Origin: Phellopilus nigrolimitatus
Lineage: Eukaryota; Basidiomycota; Agaricomycetes; Hymenochaetales; Hymenochaetaceae
DNA length: 26,511 nt
NCBI GenBank assembly: GCA_021029095.1
Contig: JAJOHG010000357.1
Span: 1-26,511, forward strand
Reading direction: 5' to 3'
Shown: piece by piece, positions 21,701 to 26,511 of the stretch
Layout of the letters: every line of letters begins with the position of its first letter
How positions within the stretch are numbered: the stretch's first letter is position 1
The notes under the pieces: model-generated
Database searches by the model: none
Told to the model about the DNA's origin: nothing
What the model saw: only the letters and a program-made list of their open reading frames with translations
Position numbers and translations under genes: made by a program

Positions 21701-23118
21701 GCCTTCGCATCCGCGAGCTGGCCCATGTAGCCGCCTCCAGTGCTGCTCGACGATGAGAGACCGGTAAGGAGGTTCTGCAGGAGCTCTTCCTTGCCATTCA
21801 GCGCCGTCTGAGCAGCGACGTGCTTCTCTTTCACGGAGTCGTAAGATGCCTTGAGATCATCAACTTTCTTGCGCTTGGAGGCAAGAGAAGCATCGAGCTA
21901 AAATAGCCGAGGTGAGTAACGCTTGTTGAGTCTAAGATAATTGCTCACCTGTGTTGTCTCCTCAGCAAGCGTCGCCACTTTCTTCACCTCTTCGCCAATC
22001 GTCGCTTTCTTGATATCTGCCTGTGTCTTCATCTTCACCAGAGCTTTTTCAAGCTCAGCGACCTCTTCCTCTTTCTTCTTGAATTTGCCGCCCTTCCGCA
22101 TCTCCTCTTCCCGCTTCGTCTTAACCTCCTCGCAATCTTTCTCTGCAGCCTGACATTCCTTGATATGTCTATCCTTCTCCTTCTTAACGCGCGTAAGGTC
22201 GTGCTCTTTCTTCCCGATGTCAGTTTCCTTGCGCGTAATGCGTTCCCGTCCCTCCGACCATTCCCACGCGCGCAAAAGCCGACCGATACGCTCAAGCTCG
22301 GAGCAAGCCTTCTGCCACTGAAGGAACGAGCGCTTCTCGGCACGGAGTGTGTCGAGCTTTGGGATGATCTCTTCAGCGAGCAGGGATGTGATTTCGTCGA
22401 CACGCTTCTCCTTCTTGCCCATGGTCTTCTTGGCCTTGTCCTTCCGCTCCTCGAACATGCGCGTGCCGGCCGCCTCCTCTACCATGCCCAGGATTTCTTG
22501 AGGTCGCATATTCAAGACCTGTTGGACGGTGAGATAACGTTGGATTATATCATAATATGCCTACCTTCGTGATGCGGCCCTGCATGATAAGGAAGTTCGG
22601 GTTGTTGATGTTCAGCTGCACACCTTGGAAAAGCGTCTGGATGGTGTGCTGCTGCGACTTGTGTCCGTTGAGCAAATACTTGGAAACGCTAGGCAGAGCT
22701 ATTTGGCGCGTGACTGTGATCTGTTTGCAGTTCTCCAGCCCTACAGGGCTTTTGTCGCGATCTGAATTGTCGAAGACGATCGTGACGCTGGCTTTCGTTA
22801 TCCCGGCCTGACCACGCTTGTAAATGAGGTCCTGCTGGTTCTGAGCGCGCATCTGAATCGTACACATGAGTAAATGAGCTCCAAGCAGTGCGTATTTCTT
22901 ACTGAGGACATGTTCGTGATTCCGAGCACAAAGCAGATTGCGTCCAAAATGTTGGATTTGCCAGAGCCGTTGAGACCCGTAATGGCGTTGAACGACGAGT
23001 CCCATCCTGTTATCTGCGTCCGCACCGGATAGGACTTGAATCCTGGGAGTTATTCAGTCTTAGGATCGTGCAGGAGAAACAAAATTATACCTTCCAACAC
23101 CAATTCTTCAATGCGCAT
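18777..23118 (-). CDS. SMC2: Structural maintenance of chromosomes protein 2 (condensin subunit)
   Basis: Core ATPase subunit of condensin, pairing with SMC4 to compact mitotic chromosomes. Predicted 1205 aa, normal for SMC2. Exons in transcript order: 23118-23091, 23042-22903, 22852-22565, 22518-21949, 21897-21439, 21390-21100, 21052-20600, 20546-20382, 20328-20235, 20187-20072, 20008-19767, 19712-19572, 19517-19380, 19321-19169, 19116-18777. It starts [15 protein letters not shown], with Walker A GLNGSGKS at 32-39. Then come a long coiled coil, a hinge containing '[15 protein letters not shown]' (encoded in exon 7), and a second coiled coil. The signature LSGGQR (1088-1093) is split by the last intron. 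Walker B '[13 protein letters not shown]' is followed by '[20 protein letters not shown]'. The SMC2-type hinge and N-terminus distinguish it from SMC1, SMC3 and SMC4. Acceptors before exons 7 and 8 are weak (CAAAG, AAAAG). No frame damage. Confidence 0.96.
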
Positions 23119-23134
23119 GTTGTGGTTGTTGTGA

Positions 23135-23140
23135 ACGCGT
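23135..23140. promoter_or_regulatory. MCB box (ACGCGT), SMC2-proximal
   Basis: Exact palindromic ACGCGT, 17 bp upstream of the SMC2 ATG (23118, minus strand). In yeasts MBF binds this site in G1/S genes. Its occurrence beside a cell-cycle gene, with a second copy nearby, makes function plausible. Confidence 0.5.
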
Positions 23141-23160
23141 CGAGGCAGGGCGCGTCTTAG

Positions 23161-23166
23161 ACGCGT
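23161..23166. promoter_or_regulatory. MCB box (ACGCGT), second copy
   Basis: Exact ACGCGT, 43 bp upstream of the SMC2 ATG and 26 bp from the first copy (start to start). A related GGCGCGTC lies between the two. Paired MCB sites are typical of MBF targets. Confidence 0.5.
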
Positions 23167-23532
23167 TGTTACCTGTTTACCCCCGATGTGGGTTAGACTG
23201 TCACGCTAGAACGTTACATGAGTCTTGCTACAGCTATTTTGTCTTTGTCAATTCAAAAAAAAGTAGTTTTTTTTTTACATGATTCATTAAGAGTAAAATC
23301 CCATCTGCTCTAACTAGCAGGTTTGCATTAGTGAAAGAATACTAGACGTGACCGTTATAACGAGTTTATTTTATTGCAATTTTCTCAGCACCGCCACCGT
23401 TCCTGCTGAACAGCAGTTCGTAACAAGAATAACCGCGATCCCGAGGCGACGTCGTGCGTTCATCTTGTCTACTTCGCTTCCATCAGCGTGCACCAAGGCT
23501 CATACATCGTCGACCGACCCCCGACATAGGCG

Positions 23533-26511
23533 ATGCTGTCCGATGTTAGCAGCTTGACCGACATTTCGTCTGACGACGATTCGTTCGTGCCACCCAACAA
23601 GGCGAAGAAACCGGCGAAGAAGACGGGGCAATGGACGCTGAAGTCGGTTTTGAGGGCACCCCGGACGGCACAATACTCTGTGCGGACGCTGTACGGTGTG
23701 TAGATCTAGTGCTCGGGGATGACTTCCGACTCATGGCGTTCGGTGTGGTCAGAGGAAATTGTGAACGGGAAGGTCGACTTGGATCCAGAATACCAGCGAG
23801 GTGCGTAGCGGTCTGTTTCTTCGCTCAATCTCCTTCGTCCGCTTCTATTCCTCTCGTGTCTCCACGTAACATACAATAAGCGCCCGTTTAGCGCTCTTGC
23901 GATTGAATTCGGATCTTTATCTGTCGGCACTATCCCAACACCGACTTGTTGGACAGTTATACCACCTATTTTGAATGAATTGTGTCGGGCCTGCACAACG
24001 ATCTCTTCGTCTGTCTTTCTACCTACGAATGAGATGCTGATAGAACTGCTTCTCAGAAATCGTTTGGGGCGATGCGAAACAAGTTGGCTTGATTGATTCG
24101 ATCCTCAGGAACTTCTACATCCCACCTGTGATCTTTGGTGATCAAATTTCCCTTGTACATGGTGCATGCCGCTCATTTGCATGGTTAGCCTTCTCACAGT
24201 CCGAAGATGGGGAGGAGAAAAGGACGTGTATAGATGGAAAGCAGCGGTTAACATCGATACAAAGGTATGTTGTTGTCCTCATCATTTGTTGGGCAGTTAA
24301 TTGAGGTGAATTCCTCCTATAAGATTTATGGATGGGCAGGTAAGTTCGTCATGTTTAGACCCTAATGTACAGGTTTTTGAGACACAAACAGATCGCTTGT
24401 TAGTATTATGACTCAACATGGCCCATCAAGTCTGACTGACCTTCCTGTATTCTTCTTGATTCTTATACGATTTGCAGATAAAGACCCGTAAGATACTGTA
24501 TCACCCTCTCCAGAACTCGAATCATTCATCATAATTTGTTATACCAGGAGGACAAATCAAAAACTTTGGTATAAGTTACAGCCTGGTGGAACAGGCAAGT
24601 TACTGCCCCAGCAGTACCGTTCCCAGTTTGCACACAAACAAATTGTGTGCATGGAGTACACGGATATAAACAGTGATGCCGAAAGAGAAATCTTCCAGGT
24701 AAGATTAATGTTGTATCTTCTGGTTATACTCACAGACACTGAAAATACTAGAGGGTTCAACTTGGTGTTGCACTGACCCCTGCAGGCAAGTTATTCTTGT
24801 ATGCCCATCTTATTTATAGCTCAACAGCCATTGTCATACAGAACGTATGCAGGCTATTCCTGGTCCTTGGACTGAGCTGATCCGGGCAGTGTTGGCTGAA
24901 ATGAATAAACATAAGGTGGGTGAACGGTTGGATTGGTCGTCTTCCCGGGGCAGGGATTTCCAATGTGTCGCTTCCGCTATCTACATGATGGAGAAGACGA
25001 ATTCGACATATCCTTCGGCGCCAGTCCTAGACAGATGGCTTCAACGGGTGACGCCTCCCACAAAAACTCTCAAGGAACGGGTCATGGATGCTTTTGCTGT
25101 CTTCAGAGAGTTAGTGAAGAACAAGAGGTTCACTAGTGCATTCTTAAAGCCGGCTCGGATCTCTCCCATCGAGTTCATTATGTGCGTGGTTCTCGTGGAC
25201 AAGTACATGAACACCCATACCCCTCACGCAACTGGCCTCGGCTATCCAAAAGATGAGGGACGACGTCCGCGGCAAACACGCCGACATCCGCGCGAACAGC
25301 AAGGTCACGAAGACAATGCTCACCTTCGTGTTTCAAAGGTTCCCGGCGAACCTGAAGAAGGCTGATACTTCCGAAAAGACTGCATTAATAGCGGTCAGGT
25401 CAAACATCGCATCGGTGCCTCGCGAGAAGGGGAAGCGAAAGCGTTCGGTTCGAGTTCTAGCTCGGGTTCAGGATCCGGCAGCGAATACAGTTCCGAGGAC
25501 GAACGCCCATTGAAGGCGAAGGCGAAGAAGACCGCTAAGACCGTAGCATCGAGCTCAGCATCGACTCCGAAGGCCGTGTCGTCGCGCGATCGCAACCAGT
25601 CGTCCGCCAAAGCTAATGCCGGTACATCGAAAGACACGAATAAATACGTCAAGATAGTGACCAAAATCGAGCCCGCGCCTGCTTCCAGACCGCAACCGAG
25701 AACGGATCGGCTCGCAGGCCTACGTGCGGCAAAGGGCAAAAGCTGCTTTGACCGCGCAAGGGCCCACGCCTCCACCGACCAGTGGGTCTCTTTCCTCAGG
25801 ATCTACATCGCACGCAACTGCGCAGGCGTCGGCAGCGGGAACCCGGGGGGAATCAGCACTGGTCCAGGCGGCACGGGAGCAGATCAAACGCCGGCGCCGA
25901 TGCCGGGGTCGACCCTACTGTCTTAGCGTCCATTCTGAATAACGCGAAGGCGCCGACGTTGCAGCAGCAGCAGTGGCCGGGGAGCACGATGCCGGGGCCC
26001 GGGGTGACCACAGCGACGCCGCAGATGATGCAGATGATGCTGCAGCAGCAGGTGGGGATGGCGCCCGCGACGCCGACGATGCCGTATTTCTCGCCGAGTC
26101 TGCCGCCTGCGGGCAGCATGCTGCCTCCCAACGGCACGGGACCGGGAACGCGCGCGGCGACGCCGACTGCGGACCCGCGATTCAGCGCACAGCGCGCCTC
26201 GACGTACCCGTCTGTCGCCACGCCGACTGGCATGGGCGCAGATCCAAAATCGTTCTCAAACCCGAATGCGAATGGCGGTAGTGGTGGTGGTGGCGGCCCT
26301 GCGCCCATCCCGCAGAAACCGCAGTTCGAGCAGTTCGATGGCCAGCACCGGAATCAGAGCCAAGCGAACGCGCCTCAGGCTGCGGCGTCGCGAAGCCTGT
26401 CGGGTCCTACTGGGACCGCGAGCGGCGGCGGCGGGTCGATGTCGATGCCGCGCGAAAGCCGCTTCGACCGCCGCCAGTCGTACCCGGCAAGCGGCGCCGG
26501 CGCCAGCGGTA
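23533..26511 (+). CDS. DUF262 (ParB/GmrSD-N-like) protein, 3' part frame-disrupted, partial
   Basis: Starts MLSDVSSLTDISSDDDS. Exons: 23533-23695, 23753-23800, 24057-24137, 24189-24264, 24324-24339, 24392-24398, 24478-24487, 24548-24698, 24752-24785, then 24842 onward. DUF262 hallmarks: 'IVNGKVDLDPEYQR', 'LIDSILRNFYIPPVIF', the nucleotide-binding motif DGKQR at 113-117, 'EREIFQRVQLGVALTPAE'. Bacterial relatives carrying DGQQR act in anti-phage restriction (GmrSD, BrxU, SspE); the fungal role is unknown. The conserved frame breaks at the CCCC run 25220-25223: family-like sequence resumes one base out of phase as 'LTQLASAIQKMRDDVRGKH'. Further frame changes are needed between 25366 and 25440, near 25738-25741, and near 25886-25888, after which a Gln/Pro/Gly-rich tail stays open to the window edge. 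The breaks may be assembly errors at homopolymers, unrecognised introns, or real decay. The intron at 24786-24841 has a GC donor. Confidence 0.75.

Larger units (their letters stand above)
23119..23532. promoter_or_regulatory. Divergent promoter region between SMC2 and the DUF262 gene
   Basis: A 414-bp spacer between head-to-head genes. It has two MCB-type boxes close to SMC2 (listed separately) and an A8/T10 tract near 23256-23275 of the nucleosome-excluding type common in fungal promoters. The half towards DUF262 is GC-rich. No ORF of note. Confidence 0.55.

Noticed and set aside
25160..25260. An intron (GTGGTT at 25182 to AAAAG before 25250) to explain the first DUF262 frame change
   Set aside because: Phases would fit, but it removes sequence resembling the conserved domain (VVLVDKYMNTHT, LASAIQKM), and the acceptor is poor; a one-base change at CCCC explains it better.
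25853..26308. 151-codon minus-strand frame rich in Gly, Pro and Ala
   Set aside because: Antisense shadow of the GC-rich low-complexity 3' part of the DUF262 gene; the plus-strand frame is continuous to the window end.

Overview
The window is nuclear DNA of a filamentous basidiomycete, most likely a mushroom-forming Agaricomycete. Genes are broken by many 46-80 nt introns with GT-AG (a few GC-AG) borders and CTAAC/CTAAT-type branch points. The gene families present are typical of such fungi: a Zn2Cys6/Fungal_trans regulator, a long WDR48-type WD40 protein, condensin SMC2, a eukaryotic DUF262 protein, and large P-loop proteins built on an IIQSSGTGKSR motif. The species cannot be named from the sequence.

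Layout. Positions 1-1339 hold two non-autonomous DNA transposons with clear terminal inverted repeats (1-418 and 481-1339), followed by about 1 kb of upstream DNA. A 14-exon Zn2Cys6 transcription factor runs rightwards at 2360-5875. A 7-exon P-loop NTPase gene runs leftwards at 6012-9124. It shares a 221-bp upstream region with a 9-exon WDR48/Duf1 homologue at 9346-13913. After it lies a young 473-bp TA-flanked inverted-repeat element at 14365-14837, just upstream of a second P-loop NTPase gene at 14998-18297 running rightwards. This is a diverged paralogue of the first, so the two copies flank WDR48 in inverted, outward-facing orientation. SMC2 (15 exons) runs leftwards at 18777-23118. A 414-bp divergent spacer with two MCB boxes (ACGCGT) next to the SMC2 start leads to a DUF262 gene at 23533 that runs off the right edge and whose 3' half changes reading frame several times.

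The housekeeping genes (WDR48, SMC2) are intact and act in unrelated processes: ubiquitin-protease control and chromosome condensation. The accessory part consists of the paralogous NTPase pair and the transposons around it. The two NTPase proteins share domain order and all six intron phases, but differ in a roughly 80-residue acidic/serine-rich insert and in one intron's donor (GC in one, GT in the other). Their fold resembles the NTPase module of Crinkler (CRN) proteins, but no CRN header motif is visible, so the name is tentative.

Gene models were built by hand from splice sites, frame continuity and family resemblance. Exon borders are predictions without transcript support.
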